Program-made: the position numbers and the translations under genes
Source of the DNA: Verrucomicrobiota bacterium
Lineage (GTDB): Bacteria; Verrucomicrobiota; Kiritimatiellia; SS1-B-03-39; UBA6053
Assembly (NCBI GenBank): GCA_020831625.1
Contig: JAFIGD010000015.1
Location: 1 to 64,000, forward strand
Length of the DNA stretch: 64,000 nt
Direction: 5' to 3'
Notes under the pieces: generated by a model
What the model was told of the DNA's origin: nothing
The model's input: only the letters and a program-made list of their open reading frames with translations
The model's database searches: none
In this document: positions 27,541 to 35,661 of the stretch, piece by piece
Numbering within the stretch: position 1 is the stretch's first letter
Layout of the letters: the number at the start of each line of letters is the position of its first letter

Positions 27541-28689
27541 TTAACGTCCCGCGCGGTAGGTGAGGATTTCGAGATGTTCACTGCCGGCGGGCGTGAGTTG
27601 CCAGGTGTTCCCGCTCCGCTGGATTTGCCTTCTGCCGTTTCGGCCGAGAACGGTGGTGTCGACATCCAGTACCTGCGGACGGCTGCGGGTGACATGTTGC
27701 CCTTCCTCCGCAGTGGCGGCGCGGCCGCGGAGCGGGGTTCCGGCTTCACAGAGTTCGAGCACCATGATGCCGCCTGAGAATGAAGGCCCCTCCCAGAGGG
27801 TCGGATGGCGGCGGAAGTAGTCGAGCTGTCCGGTGGCGTGCAGCGCAAGGGTGAAGGCGGTTTGGGTTTCTTCAATGGCTTCGGCGATGCTGAAACGGGT
27901 GTTGTCGGTTTCCGGATCGAGCTTCAGCAGAAGCAGCATGGGATTGAGGCCGTTCAGATTGTGGCCGTGGTAGGTTCCATGATTTGGGGTGCGCTGTTTG
28001 GCGCGGTACCAGGCGTGGAAATGTTGGTTCAGGATCATGCCGACTTCAAAATGAAGATGGGCCCGTTGCGGGGGAATGCTGAAAGACGAGGTGTGCCCCA
28101 TGATGCCGATGACATCCCCGCGTTGAACCGCCTGTCCGGCACGGAGTTCGCGGGGCACGCTGGTGAGGTGGGCGTAGAGCGTGTAGTACGTTCCGAAATC
28201 CTCCTCCTCATGAGTGAGAACGATATAAACGCCGTAGGTCGAATTGCCGGCGATGCGGTTGATGTAGGCGATTTGACCGTCGGAGACCGCGAAAATCTCA
28301 TCGAGGGCGTGTCCGCGGCGGTCGCGGCGGGTGGGGCCGATATCGACGCCTTCATGAAAGACGGCGCGGCCGGCGTTGTTGGTGCGGGTGGAGCCGTAGT
28401 GGGCGGATATGACACGCCCCGAGGCGGTGGGCATATAGACGGACGGGTCTTCCAAATTCTGGAGCGCTGTCTGCGGGGTGGGAAAGGTGATCAGGAGTCC
28501 CCGCTCGGGTTCGGGCACGGGCAGGATGAGTTCCGGCAGGGGGACGGGTTGAGCTGCGGATTCTGATTCGGAGGCCGGGGGGGCGACGGGCCGGCGGTGA
28601 TGACGGGACAGCGCGATCAGGAGAATGCCGGGGACAAGAATGAGCGCGGCCCGTGCGCCGCGTATGCGGTTGAGTCGTGAAATTCGCAT
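27541..28689 (-). CDS. M23 family metallopeptidase (LytM-type)
   Basis: A 382-residue protein with one N-terminal membrane segment or signal (ALILVPGILLIAL) and a Pro-rich linker to about residue 80. The M23 domain has the zinc ligands FHEGVDIG, YAHL and HLHFEVG in canonical spacing, so it should be an active endopeptidase cutting peptidoglycan cross-links. About 130 residues follow with no recognised domain. The N-terminal anchor suggests periplasmic action at the envelope. The gene lies 3 nt downstream of pdxH on the same strand, a likely operon without obvious functional link. Confidence 0.88.
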   Translation of the reverse strand: MRISRLNRIRGARAALILVPGILLIALSRHHRRPVAPPASESESAAQPVPLPELILPVPEPERGLLITFPTPQTALQNLEDPSVYMPTASGRVISAHYGSTRTNNAGRAVFHEGVDIGPTRRDRRGHALDEIFAVSDGQIAYINRIAGNSTYGVYIVLTHEEEDFGTYYTLYAHLTSVPRELRAGQAVQRGDVIGIMGHTSSFSIPPQRAHLHFEVGMILNQHFHAWYRAKQRTPNHGTYHGHNLNGLNPMLLLLKLDPETDNTRFSIAEAIEETQTAFTLALHATGQLDYFRRHPTLWEGPSFSGGIMVLELCEAGTPLRGRAATAEEGQHVTRSRPQVLDVDTTVLGRNGRRQIQRSGNTWQLTPAGSEHLEILTYRAGR

Positions 28690-28692
28690 GGC

Positions 28693-29343
28693 TCAGGGAT
28701 AAAGGCGGGTGATGGACCAGGCGCCTTCGGGGGTGGCGGAGTAAACGAATCGGTCATGCAGGCGGTAAGCGCGGCCCTGCCAGAATTCGAAGGTTTCCGG
28801 GCGCACGCGGTATCCGCCCCAGAAGTCGGGGCAGGGGATGTCCTTGCCGTCGAATTCTTTTTGCACCTTCGTGTAGCGCTCTTCGAAGGTGGCGCGGTCG
28901 GGCAGGATCTCACTTTGACGGGAGGCCCAGGCCCCGAGTTGACTGCCGCGGGGGCGGGTGGCGAAGTAGGCCTCGGACTCGGCGCGGGTGGCGCGCTCGA
29001 CGGAGCCGGTCATGCGGATTTGCCGCTGCAGGAGATGATAATGAATCAGCAGCGAGGTGCGGGGATGCGCGTCGAGTTCGCGGGCTTTACGGCTGGTGTA
29101 GTTGGTGTAAAAGAGAATGCCGTTTTCCGGACTGTGGTGTTTCAGGAGCACCATGCGCTGACTGGGGGTGCCGTCTTCGCCCACGGAACAGACGGACATG
29201 GCGTTGGGCTCCGGCAGGCGGGCGCGGCGGGCTTTTTGAATCCAAAGCCCCAATTGAATGTAGGGGTCGGTGTCCAGGTCTTCGGGGTTAAGAGGGCGGC
29301 TCACGCAGCCCGCAGCATGTATCCAGGCGGTAATTCCAAACAT
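28693..29343 (-). CDS. pdxH: Pyridoxamine 5'-phosphate oxidase
   Basis: A 216-residue FMN enzyme that oxidises pyridoxine or pyridoxamine 5'-phosphate to PLP. Recognisable stretches are PNAMSVCSVGEDGTPSQR, the FMN-binding RMVLLKH, FYTNYTSRKARE, SRQSEIL and the C-terminal substrate signature WGGYRVRPETFEFWQG with RLHDRF. Length and motif order are normal. The promoter at 29348-29377 puts transcription start at or next to the ATG. It is the first gene of a unit with the M23 peptidase. Confidence 0.95.
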   Translation of the reverse strand: MFGITAWIHAAGCVSRPLNPEDLDTDPYIQLGLWIQKARRARLPEPNAMSVCSVGEDGTPSQRMVLLKHHSPENGILFYTNYTSRKARELDAHPRTSLLIHYHLLQRQIRMTGSVERATRAESEAYFATRPRGSQLGAWASRQSEILPDRATFEERYTKVQKEFDGKDIPCPDFWGGYRVRPETFEFWQGRAYRLHDRFVYSATPEGAWSITRLYP

Positions 29344-29347
29344 GAGG

Positions 29348-29377
29348 TCTATATGACGCGCTTTCCGGAATTTTCAA
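29348..29377 (-). promoter_or_regulatory. pdxH promoter, probably leaderless
   Basis: TTGAAA (29372-29377) and TATAGA (29348-29353) are 18 nt apart on the minus strand. Only 4 nt (CCTC) separate the -10 box from the ATG at 29343, so the transcript should begin at about the first base of the start codon. Confidence 0.55.
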
Positions 29378-29555
29378 TGGAGATCCGGGACTCTTTGGCT
29401 TTTTGACGGGATCAGATGACGTAAGGTTCCGTGTTTTTGACAGGATGACGGGATTATCTGGATTTTGTTTTGTCCTGGTGGGGTGCCGGGGTGATGGGGG
29501 GATTGAATTTCACAACACAACACAACACCAAACAAGGCCCATTACAACAAGCCTA

Positions 29556-30371
29556 TCAGGCGCTTAGTCTGCGCAGCCAGTCGAGCAGCCATTGGCCCCA
29601 GGGGTGGTTGGCGGCGAGGCCGAAACCGTGTCCGCCCTCGGGGACGAGATGGAATTCGGTGTTCACGCCGTGTTGTGTGAGGGTCTGCGTCAGAAGGTGG
29701 CTGTTGGCGGGAACGACGGCGGCGTCGTCTTGGGCGTGCAGCAAAAACGCGGGCGGGGCGTGGGGGCCGGCGAGGGTCTCGAGGGAGAGGGTGCGTGCCA
29801 CGTCCGGGTCGGCGGGTTTTCCCAGGAGATTGTCCCGGGATCCGAAGTGGGAGAAGGGTTGGACAAAAGAGACCACGGGATAGAGCAGGATCTGAAAATC
29901 GGGTTTGGCGGACACGGTGTCGAGGCTGTCGCCGATGTTGGTTTCGGGATGTTCCGGATGCATGGCCAGCAAGCCGGCCAAATGTCCGCCGGCGGAAAAG
30001 CCCATGACACCGACCCGGGCCGGATCAAGGCCGTGTTCGGCCGCGAGGCTCCGGCAAATGCGCAGGCCGCGTTGGGCGTCCAAAAGCGGAACGGGCCAGC
30101 GCTGGGGGCTGTGACGGTATTCCAGGACCGCCGCCGCGATCCCGTGGGCGCAAAGGAGTTGTGCGGGGCGGTGACCCTCTTTGGCGCTGCTGACAAGTCC
30201 GTAGCCGCCGCCGGGAAGAATGAGCACGGTCTGACCGGTGCGGTGTTCCTCACTGGGCAGATACCAGGTCAGGTTCGGGAACTTCTGATCGTCGGGACCG
30301 GCGTGGGGGCGGGCGTTTTCGGGCCAGACGGGCATGGAGCGGGGCAGATTGACAGAGGGATGGGCTTGCAT
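29556..30371 (-). CDS. Alpha/beta hydrolase, acetyl-xylan-esterase-like
   Basis: A 271-residue serine hydrolase without signal peptide. The oxyanion region LILPGGGYG, the nucleophile elbow GFSAGGH, a late Asp in HAQDDAAV and His in EGGHGFG make a full triad. This arrangement matches the small esterases annotated near xylan genes (BD-FAE / XynB-like esterase group). Deacetylation of imported xylo-oligosaccharides would fit the GH43 and GH3 enzymes in the window, but this is inference. It starts 1 nt after the methyltransferase gene ends, so both are in one transcript. The 212-nt gap up to pdxH contains a dispersed-repeat phrase. Confidence 0.8.
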   Translation of the reverse strand: MQAHPSVNLPRSMPVWPENARPHAGPDDQKFPNLTWYLPSEEHRTGQTVLILPGGGYGLVSSAKEGHRPAQLLCAHGIAAAVLEYRHSPQRWPVPLLDAQRGLRICRSLAAEHGLDPARVGVMGFSAGGHLAGLLAMHPEHPETNIGDSLDTVSAKPDFQILLYPVVSFVQPFSHFGSRDNLLGKPADPDVARTLSLETLAGPHAPPAFLLHAQDDAAVVPANSHLLTQTLTQHGVNTEFHLVPEGGHGFGLAANHPWGQWLLDWLRRLSA

Positions 30372-30372
30372 A

Positions 30373-31365
30373 TCATTGCGTGGCGCGGACGAGGGTGTAG
30401 GGGGTGCCGGAAACGGCTTCCGGGGGGGCGGAGGTAAAGCCTGCGGCGCGGAGGACGGCGTCCAGGTCTCCGGTGCTGTGTACGCGCGATGCGGGACGCA
30501 TGAGCATCATGTTGAGCTGAAAGAGGGCGGAATACACGGGCTGTGTCCGGTCGTTGGTGACCATGAGATCAACCACGCAGAGGGTTCCGGAGGGTTTAAG
30601 CGCGGCTTTCATGCGTTGAAACAGTGCGGGGAGCGCGTCATCGGGTTCCTGATGCAGGGCGCCGCAATAGAGGACGAGGTCCTGATCGGCGGGGAGGTCG
30701 GCGGTGTGGTAATCGCCGCCCAGAAAGGTGAGGCGTTCGAGGACGGGATTTCCGGCATGAATGTCGGCGGCGGCCTGAACGACGGGCGGAAGGTCGAGCA
30801 CGGTGGCGGTGAGGGTGGGATCGCGTTCGAGGAGTTTGACGCTGAAGGTGCCGGGCCCGCCGCCGACATCGAGGATCCGGCTGCGGGGGGCGGGGATCAG
30901 GGCGGGCAGGAGGCCGCGGGCCATAATGCCGGCGCGGCTGTGCATGCCCTCCACGAAGCGGCGGGTCCGTGCGGGATCGCCGCCGAGATGGGGGTTGGCG
31001 GGCAGGACCGGCCTGCCGGACTGAATGCATTCCGGCAGTTTCGCCCATAATTGAAACAAATCGGCGTTAAAGGCCAGGGCTCCGAGGAGGCAATCCGGCG
31101 ACGCGGGATCCAGCAGCGGTTTCAGGGCGTCGGGAATCGCGTATTGTCCGTCGGTTTTGATCAGGACCCCGAGACCGCAGAGGCCGTCCAGCAGGGCCTC
31201 GTTGTGCTGTGGCGCGGTGTTCAGCCGGTTGCTGAGCGCCTCCGCCGCGGCGGGGGCTTCCGCCAGGATCGGGAAAACGCCCAGAGCAACGGCAGCATTC
31301 AGGGCGGCCGATTCCCAGTAGCGCGAGGCGAGTTCGGTAAGGTCGGGGGGGGCTTTCATGGACAT
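30373..31365 (-). CDS. SAM-dependent methyltransferase, class I O-methyltransferase type
   Basis: A 330-residue protein. Residues about 10-90 form the winged-helix dimerisation domain of plant-type and bacterial O-methyltransferases. The Rossmann domain follows with SAM motif I ILDVGGGPGTFS, an acidic LDLPPV after the second strand, and GGDYHTADLP. The catalytic-helper region around YCGALHQ replaces the usual His-Asp pattern by His alone. The acceptor substrate is unknown; relatives modify small secondary metabolites, quinones or isoprenoid compounds. Start could be at 31365 or 6 nt later. Divergent from oxyR; hairpin element copy 1 lies between them. Confidence 0.75.
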   Translation of the reverse strand: MSMKAPPDLTELASRYWESAALNAAVALGVFPILAEAPAAAEALSNRLNTAPQHNEALLDGLCGLGVLIKTDGQYAIPDALKPLLDPASPDCLLGALAFNADLFQLWAKLPECIQSGRPVLPANPHLGGDPARTRRFVEGMHSRAGIMARGLLPALIPAPRSRILDVGGGPGTFSVKLLERDPTLTATVLDLPPVVQAAADIHAGNPVLERLTFLGGDYHTADLPADQDLVLYCGALHQEPDDALPALFQRMKAALKPSGTLCVVDLMVTNDRTQPVYSALFQLNMMLMRPASRVHSTGDLDAVLRAAGFTSAPPEAVSGTPYTLVRATQ

Positions 31366-31416
31366 CGTATAATTTTTAGCGATGCATTTTGCAATTCCTT
31401 ATCACGTTCACTTGTT

Positions 31417-31578
31417 CCTGAATCCGTGAGATCTTTGCTGTGAATCCGCACAATCTCATGGGCTGCAAGCGATTTCCGGGAACACTCCACAGACCGCATG
31501 GGTATGCCTCGGTTCCCGGCAATCTCTTTCGCCACACGATCTTGCACGCCTTCTTTGCAAATATCTCACGGATTCAGG
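31417..31578. mobile_element. 162-bp hairpin MITE-like element, copy 1
   Basis: The element is an inverted repeat almost end to end: two 67-nt arms around a 28-nt centre. Its outer 16 nt (CCTGAATCCGTGAGAT) are perfectly inverted at both ends. It differs from copy 2 (35662-35823) at five positions. Flanks TTGTT (31412-31416) and TTGCT (31579-31583) look like a 5-bp target duplication with one change. Two mismatches in the inner stem are absent from copy 2. It encodes no transposase. Confidence 0.85.
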
Positions 31579-31616
31579 TTGCTTTGCCTCTCATTCGTCA
31601 TATAGATTCAGTCTAT
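31579..31616 (+). promoter_or_regulatory. oxyR promoter with overlapping OxyR-type box
   Basis: TTGCTT (31579-31584) and TATAGA (31601-31606) are 16 nt apart; transcription would start within 1-2 nt of the ATG at 31615. ATAG-N7-CTAT (31602-31616) matches the OxyR half-site pattern and covers the -10 box and the first two bases of the start codon. This arrangement suggests autorepression. The -35 box begins right at the edge of the hairpin element. Confidence 0.65.
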
Positions 31617-32496
31617 GGAACTACATCAATTACGTTATTTTGTCTCGGTTGCCGAAACCGGCTCCTTCAGTCGCGGAGCCGAGCGTTGCGGTATTACGCA
31701 ACCTTCTCTGAGTCAGCAGATTCTCAAACTCGAAAGTGAGTTGGGGCAGCGGTTGTTCGACCGTCTGGGCCGCACGGTTCAGATGACACCGTCCGGGCGA
31801 ATCCTTTTGCCGCGCGCACAGCGCATTCTTGCGGAAGTCAATTCCGCCAGCAACGCGGTCCAGCAGGATGTGGTGCAGGGCAAGGGAACGCTGACGATCG
31901 GCGCGATTCCGACGATCGCACCGTTTCTGTTACCGGAGGCCTTGAGCGAGTTGCGCAAGCGTTTCCCGGAGGCTGGCCTGCACATTACCGAGGACACCAC
32001 GGACCGTCTGGTTCAGAAGCTGGTCCGGGCGGAAATTGACTGCGCAATTATGAGTCCTCCGGTGGAGGAGGAGCATCTGGTGTCCGAATCGCTGTTTGTT
32101 GAAGAACTTTTCGCGATTCTGCCGCCCAAGCATCCGCTGGCGCAGAGCGGCGATTTGAAGTTGAACATGCTTCAGGGCCAGGATGCGATTGTGTTGCAGC
32201 CGATGCATTGCCTGAGCGCGCAAATTGACGCCTTCTGCAAAGCGGAGGGCATCGCCCGCAATGTCACGTGTTCCACCAGCCAGTTAACGACGCTTTATAA
32301 TCTGGTGGCTCTGGGCATGGGACTGAGTCTGGTTCCGGAAATGTTTGTGAAACGTGGCCCGAGCGGTCCATGCGTGATCAAGAATTTCAGCGGCAAGGCT
32401 CCGACCCGGGAAATTTCGGTGTATTGGCACGCCGGACGGGTGCGAAATCCGCTGGGCGAATTTTTGGCCGATATCATTCGGGCGAAGAACAAGTAG
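31615..32496 (+). CDS. oxyR: Peroxide-sensing LysR-type regulator OxyR
   Basis: A 293-residue LysR-family regulator. The N-terminal winged helix-turn-helix is MELHQLRYFVSVAETGSFS with the recognition helix TQPSLSQQI. The effector domain keeps both redox cysteines, Cys199 and Cys208, in HCLSAQIDAFC, the same numbering as in E. coli OxyR, so a peroxide-driven disulphide switch is likely. Known OxyR proteins activate catalase, peroxiredoxin and iron-protection genes; none of these is next to it. The gene heads the oxyR-dciA-pepT-like-tauE series and is divergent from the methyltransferase. Confidence 0.9.
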   Translation: MELHQLRYFVSVAETGSFSRGAERCGITQPSLSQQILKLESELGQRLFDRLGRTVQMTPSGRILLPRAQRILAEVNSASNAVQQDVVQGKGTLTIGAIPTIAPFLLPEALSELRKRFPEAGLHITEDTTDRLVQKLVRAEIDCAIMSPPVEEEHLVSESLFVEELFAILPPKHPLAQSGDLKLNMLQGQDAIVLQPMHCLSAQIDAFCKAEGIARNVTCSTSQLTTLYNLVALGMGLSLVPEMFVKRGPSGPCVIKNFSGKAPTREISVYWHAGRVRNPLGEFLADIIRAKNK

Positions 32497-32511
32497 TTCC
32501 CGGACGAGGCT

Positions 32512-32898
32512 ATGAACACGCCCGACCCCGGATGGCAGCAGCTTCAGCGTGAGCGCTATCATCTGGCCAGGGATTATCAGTTCAAGCCCCCGCCCCGTAT
32601 CAGCCGTCTGGATGCGTTGATGCCGGAGGTGATGAAGGGCATGGGGCTTGAAAGTGAATCCCGGCTGGCGGAATTGTCGCCGCTTTGGGAGGATCTGGTG
32701 GGGAAAGCCAACGCCAAGCATTCACGGCCGGGGCGTTGGGAAGAGGGGCGGCTGACCATTTATGTTGACCACAACGTCTGGCTGGCGGAGATGCAGCGGT
32801 TCGGCAGCAAAACGATTTTAAAACGCATTCAGGAACGCTTCGGCGCGGAGTCGGCGCGGGAACTGCGATTCACCATTGATCCGGGAGAAGAAACATGA
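32512..32898 (+). CDS. dciA: DciA-type replicative helicase loader (DUF721)
   Basis: A 128-residue protein with the DUF721 pattern: LSPLWEDLVG, then KHSRPGRWEEGRLTIYVD, NVWLAEMQRF and LRFTIDPG. The N-terminal 40 residues are basic and unstructured-looking. In bacteria lacking DnaC or DnaI, DciA interacts with DnaB and helps load it at origins. It lies 15 nt after oxyR, and its stop overlaps the ATG of the next gene by 4 nt, so it is in the middle of an operon. Confidence 0.85.
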   Translation: MNTPDPGWQQLQRERYHLARDYQFKPPPRISRLDALMPEVMKGMGLESESRLAELSPLWEDLVGKANAKHSRPGRWEEGRLTIYVDHNVWLAEMQRFGSKTILKRIQERFGAESARELRFTIDPGEET

Positions 32899-34073
32899 CG
32901 GAACCTTTACATGAAGCGCGCGCGGTGGAGCATTTGACGGACCTGCTGGCGGTGCCCGGCGCAAGCGGACGGGAGCGCACGGTGGCCGACTTGCTGAAAA
33001 AACGGCTGCTTGCCGCAGGGTGTGAAGAGAGCTGGATTCTGGAGGATGACGCGCACACGCGGATTCCGGGTGATTTTGAGATGGGCAATCTGATTGTGAA
33101 ACTTCCCGGAACGGTGCCGGGAGAGCGGCTGATGTTTTCCGGGCATATGGACACGGTGCCGCTGTGCCGGGGCGCGGTGCCGAAACGGGAGGGGGACCGG
33201 ATTGTTCCGGAGGGGGACACCGCCCTGGGCGCGGACAACCGGACCGCCTGTGCGGCGATATTGGTTCTGGCCGAAACGCTGCTGCGCGAAAAGCTGCCGC
33301 ATCCGCCGCTGACGCTGATTTTTTCCGTGGGCGAGGAAATCGGACTCTGGGGCGCCAAAGAGGTGAATCCCGCTGATTTGGGATATCCGGTGATGGGGTT
33401 TAACATTGATTCCGGTGATCCGGCGCGGGTGATTGTGGGCGCGATCGGCGCGCACCGCTGGGAGGTGAAGATCCGGGGAGTTTCGGCGCACGCGGGCGTG
33501 CATCCGGAGCACGGGGTTTCGGCGGCGCTGATTGCGGCGCGGGCGGTCGCCTGGATTGCGGAGAAGGGATACTTCGGACTGATCCAAAAAGACGGACGCT
33601 CCGGGACCAGCAACATCGGGGTGATCGAAGGGGGCGAAGCGACAAACCAGGTGACGGACAAGGTGCTGATCAAGGGGGAGTCGCGCAGTCATGATTCGGC
33701 GTTTTTAGAGGAAATCACCGGAACGATTCAAAAGACCTTTGAAGAGGCGGCGGCTTCGGTGGTGAGCAGCAAGGGGAAATCCGGGTCCGTTGAATTTATC
33801 TGCCACAAAGATTATCATGCGTTCCGGATTTCCGAGGAGGAGCCGGCGGTGGCGCGGACGGTGAGCGCGTTGAAGGCTCTGGGCCTTGAGGCGATTCCTG
33901 AAGTGACCAACGGCGGTCTGGATGCGAATTTTTACAACGTGAAAGGCATTCCGACGGTGACGCTCGGGGCCGGTCAGCACAATCCACACACCGTGGACGA
34001 GTACGCGGATGTGCCGGAGTATCTGACCGCGTGCCGGCTGTTGCTGCGGATTGTCGCGGACGCGGCGGAATGA
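32895..34073 (+). CDS. M20 family metallopeptidase, peptidase T-like
   Basis: A 392-residue zinc exopeptidase. Metal-ligand motifs are SGHMDTVP, ALGADNRTA (bridging Asp), the catalytic VGEEIGLWGA, NIDSGD and a late HNPHTVDE His. A dimerisation/lid domain sits at about 180-300. Family members such as PepT remove the N-terminal residue of tripeptides; peptide recycling in the cytoplasm is expected, but exact specificity cannot be read. ATGA overlaps join it to both dciA upstream and the TauE/SafE gene downstream. Confidence 0.87.
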   Translation: MTEPLHEARAVEHLTDLLAVPGASGRERTVADLLKKRLLAAGCEESWILEDDAHTRIPGDFEMGNLIVKLPGTVPGERLMFSGHMDTVPLCRGAVPKREGDRIVPEGDTALGADNRTACAAILVLAETLLREKLPHPPLTLIFSVGEEIGLWGAKEVNPADLGYPVMGFNIDSGDPARVIVGAIGAHRWEVKIRGVSAHAGVHPEHGVSAALIAARAVAWIAEKGYFGLIQKDGRSGTSNIGVIEGGEATNQVTDKVLIKGESRSHDSAFLEEITGTIQKTFEEAAASVVSSKGKSGSVEFICHKDYHAFRISEEEPAVARTVSALKALGLEAIPEVTNGGLDANFYNVKGIPTVTLGAGQHNPHTVDEYADVPEYLTACRLLLRIVADAAE

Positions 34074-34813
34074 CTCCGCTGCTCGCCGGGAACGGGATCA
34101 CGCTGTTCACCGGGTTCGCCAAAACCGGGGTGCCGGGCGTGGGGATTCTGGCGGCGGTTCTGCTGGCCAACGCGGTGCCCGACAGCCGTCAATCGGTCGG
34201 GATTCTTTTGCCGCTGCTGATCTTCGCGGATTTTTTCGCGGTGGGCACGTACCGGAAGCATACGCAGTGGAAGGTGATTGTGAAACTTCTGCCGCCGACC
34301 CTGATCGGGGTGCTGATCGGCGGGGTGGCACTGGACCGTCTGCAGAACGTCCGGTTTGATTGGGTGATGGGCGGTCTGGTGTTGTTTCAGCTTTTCCTGG
34401 ATGTGCTGCGGCAGCGGCTCCGCCTCGAACATATCCCGCATCATATGGCTTATGCCTGGTTTTTCGGGGTGCTGGGAGGGGTGACCACCACCCTGGGCAA
34501 CATGGCGGGGCCGGTGATGACGCTGTACATGCTGAGCATCGGGCTGGACAAGCACAAGTTCATGGGAAGCATGGCGTGGTTTTTTCTGATCATCAACGGG
34601 GTGAAAGTTCCCATTTTTGTGTGGCAGGGGATGATCACCGCCGAATCCCTGCAGACCAGTCTTTCTTTTGCTCCCGGGGTGGTGATCGGAGCGCTGCTGG
34701 GACGACGGATTTTCCGTCATATTCCCCAGGGGCCGTTCAAACGGATCGTTCAGGTGCTGGCGGCGCTGGCGGCGTTCCGTTTGTTGGGCTGGACGGAGTT
34801 TCTCTTCGGCTGA
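34070..34813 (+). CDS. TauE/SafE family membrane exporter
   Basis: A 247-residue polytopic membrane protein, about seven to eight helices. The two duplicated family patterns are GFAKTGVPGVG near residue 15 and GVLGGVTTTLGNMAGPVM near 140. The ATG at 34070 overlaps the stop of the peptidase gene (ATGA); further upstream in-frame sequence is that gene in another frame. TauE/SafE proteins are proposed to move sulfite, sulfoacetate or other anions across the inner membrane. A link to sulfate or sulfite released by the sulfatases is possible but not shown by gene order. Confidence 0.85.
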   Translation: MTPLLAGNGITLFTGFAKTGVPGVGILAAVLLANAVPDSRQSVGILLPLLIFADFFAVGTYRKHTQWKVIVKLLPPTLIGVLIGGVALDRLQNVRFDWVMGGLVLFQLFLDVLRQRLRLEHIPHHMAYAWFFGVLGGVTTTLGNMAGPVMTLYMLSIGLDKHKFMGSMAWFFLIINGVKVPIFVWQGMITAESLQTSLSFAPGVVIGALLGRRIFRHIPQGPFKRIVQVLAALAAFRLLGWTEFLFG

Positions 34814-34948
34814 ACCGCCTCCATTTTTTGACCGGACAACAGGATAACAGGATCAAAATGGCGTAACAGAGGTGCTTTACGGGCTTGCCCCGTGGAGCGC
34901 AAACATCTCATCGAACGAACAGGGATCCTTCAAATTGAGGTCCGATGC

Positions 34949-34985
34949 TTGACATGCCTGCAATGAATGCATAAAATGCAGGCAT
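34949..34985 (+). promoter_or_regulatory. vapBC promoter with overlapping operator palindrome
   Basis: TTGACA (34949-34954) and TAAAAT (34972-34977) are 17 nt apart. The inverted repeat ATGCCTGCA / TGCAGGCAT (34954-34962 and 34977-34985) fills the spacer and extends past the -10 box to 1 nt before the ATG at 34987. Transcription would start 2-3 nt before the start codon. The layout fits autorepression by a VapB-VapC complex. Confidence 0.7.
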
Positions 34986-34986
34986 C

Positions 34987-35244
34987 ATGAAATCAACAAA
35001 AGCAATTCAATACACAATTCGGGGGGTCTCTGAGCAAACAGACCGCCTGGTTCGGGAAAAGGCGGCGCTGTATGGCGGCAGTTTGAACGAAACCGCATTG
35101 AAACTTCTGGAAGAGGGCGTGGGGTTGAAAGAGGAGCGGGTGTACCATGATTTGGACGCTTACGCGGGAACCTGGGTTGCGGACCCCGCCTGTGACGAGG
35201 TGCTGGAGTGCATGCGCCGCGTGGATGAGGAGCTTTGGAAATGA
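34987..35244 (+). CDS. vapB: VapB/FitA-like antitoxin
   Basis: An 85-residue protein. The first 45 residues look like a ribbon-helix-helix DNA-binding domain (QYTIRGVSEQTDRLVREKA, then SLNETALKLLEEG). The acidic C-terminal tail with ADPACDEVLE and DEELWK would wrap the toxin. It should neutralise VapC and repress the module through the palindrome at 34954-34985. Its stop overlaps the toxin ATG by 3 nt, the usual antitoxin-first order. Confidence 0.78.
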   Translation: MKSTKAIQYTIRGVSEQTDRLVREKAALYGGSLNETALKLLEEGVGLKEERVYHDLDAYAGTWVADPACDEVLECMRRVDEELWK

Positions 35245-35624
35245 GAATGGCCCTGGACACCAATCGGTACCGGGATTTCTGTGAGGGAGAGCCGGAAGCC
35301 GTGTCCAACGTGCGACGGGCGGAACGGGTTTTCTTGCCTTTGCCGGTCTTGGGTGAGCTTCGGGCGGGATTCGCCTGTGGAACGATGGCCCGCAAAAACG
35401 AGGCGGTTCTGAACCGTTTTCTCAACGAGAGCCGTGTGCGTGTGTTGTGCATGGATGAGGCCAGCTGTTTTTGGTACGCCAGGCTGTTCAAACAGCTCCG
35501 GGAGCAGGGAACCCCCATTCCCACGAACGACCTCTGGATTGCCGCGCTGGTGGAGCAGCACAATCTTTACCTGTACACAAGGGACCGTCACTTCAAGCAT
35601 CTTCCCCAGTTGCCGCTGTTGTAG
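35241..35624 (+). CDS. vapC: VapC-type PIN-domain toxin
   Basis: A 127-residue PIN nuclease. Acidic residues expected to bind Mg are all present: Asp in ALDTNRY, Glu in VLGELRAGF, Asp in TNDLWIAA and Asp in YTRDRHF. Family members cut tRNA or rRNA when free of antitoxin. The ATG at 35241 overlaps the vapB stop. The N-terminus MRMALDTN is typical and an alternative upstream in-frame codon lacks support. Hairpin element copy 2 begins 37 nt after its stop. Confidence 0.85.
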   Translation: MRMALDTNRYRDFCEGEPEAVSNVRRAERVFLPLPVLGELRAGFACGTMARKNEAVLNRFLNESRVRVLCMDEASCFWYARLFKQLREQGTPIPTNDLWIAALVEQHNLYLYTRDRHFKHLPQLPLL

Positions 35625-35661
35625 GCGGTACAACTGGGATTTTCAGTGCCGTTTTATTAAA

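Noticed and set aside
31440-31739. Small protein starting inside hairpin element copy 1 (and its twin at 35685)
   Set aside because: Both frames are just the translated repeat running into flanking DNA; no Shine-Dalgarno and no shared end.
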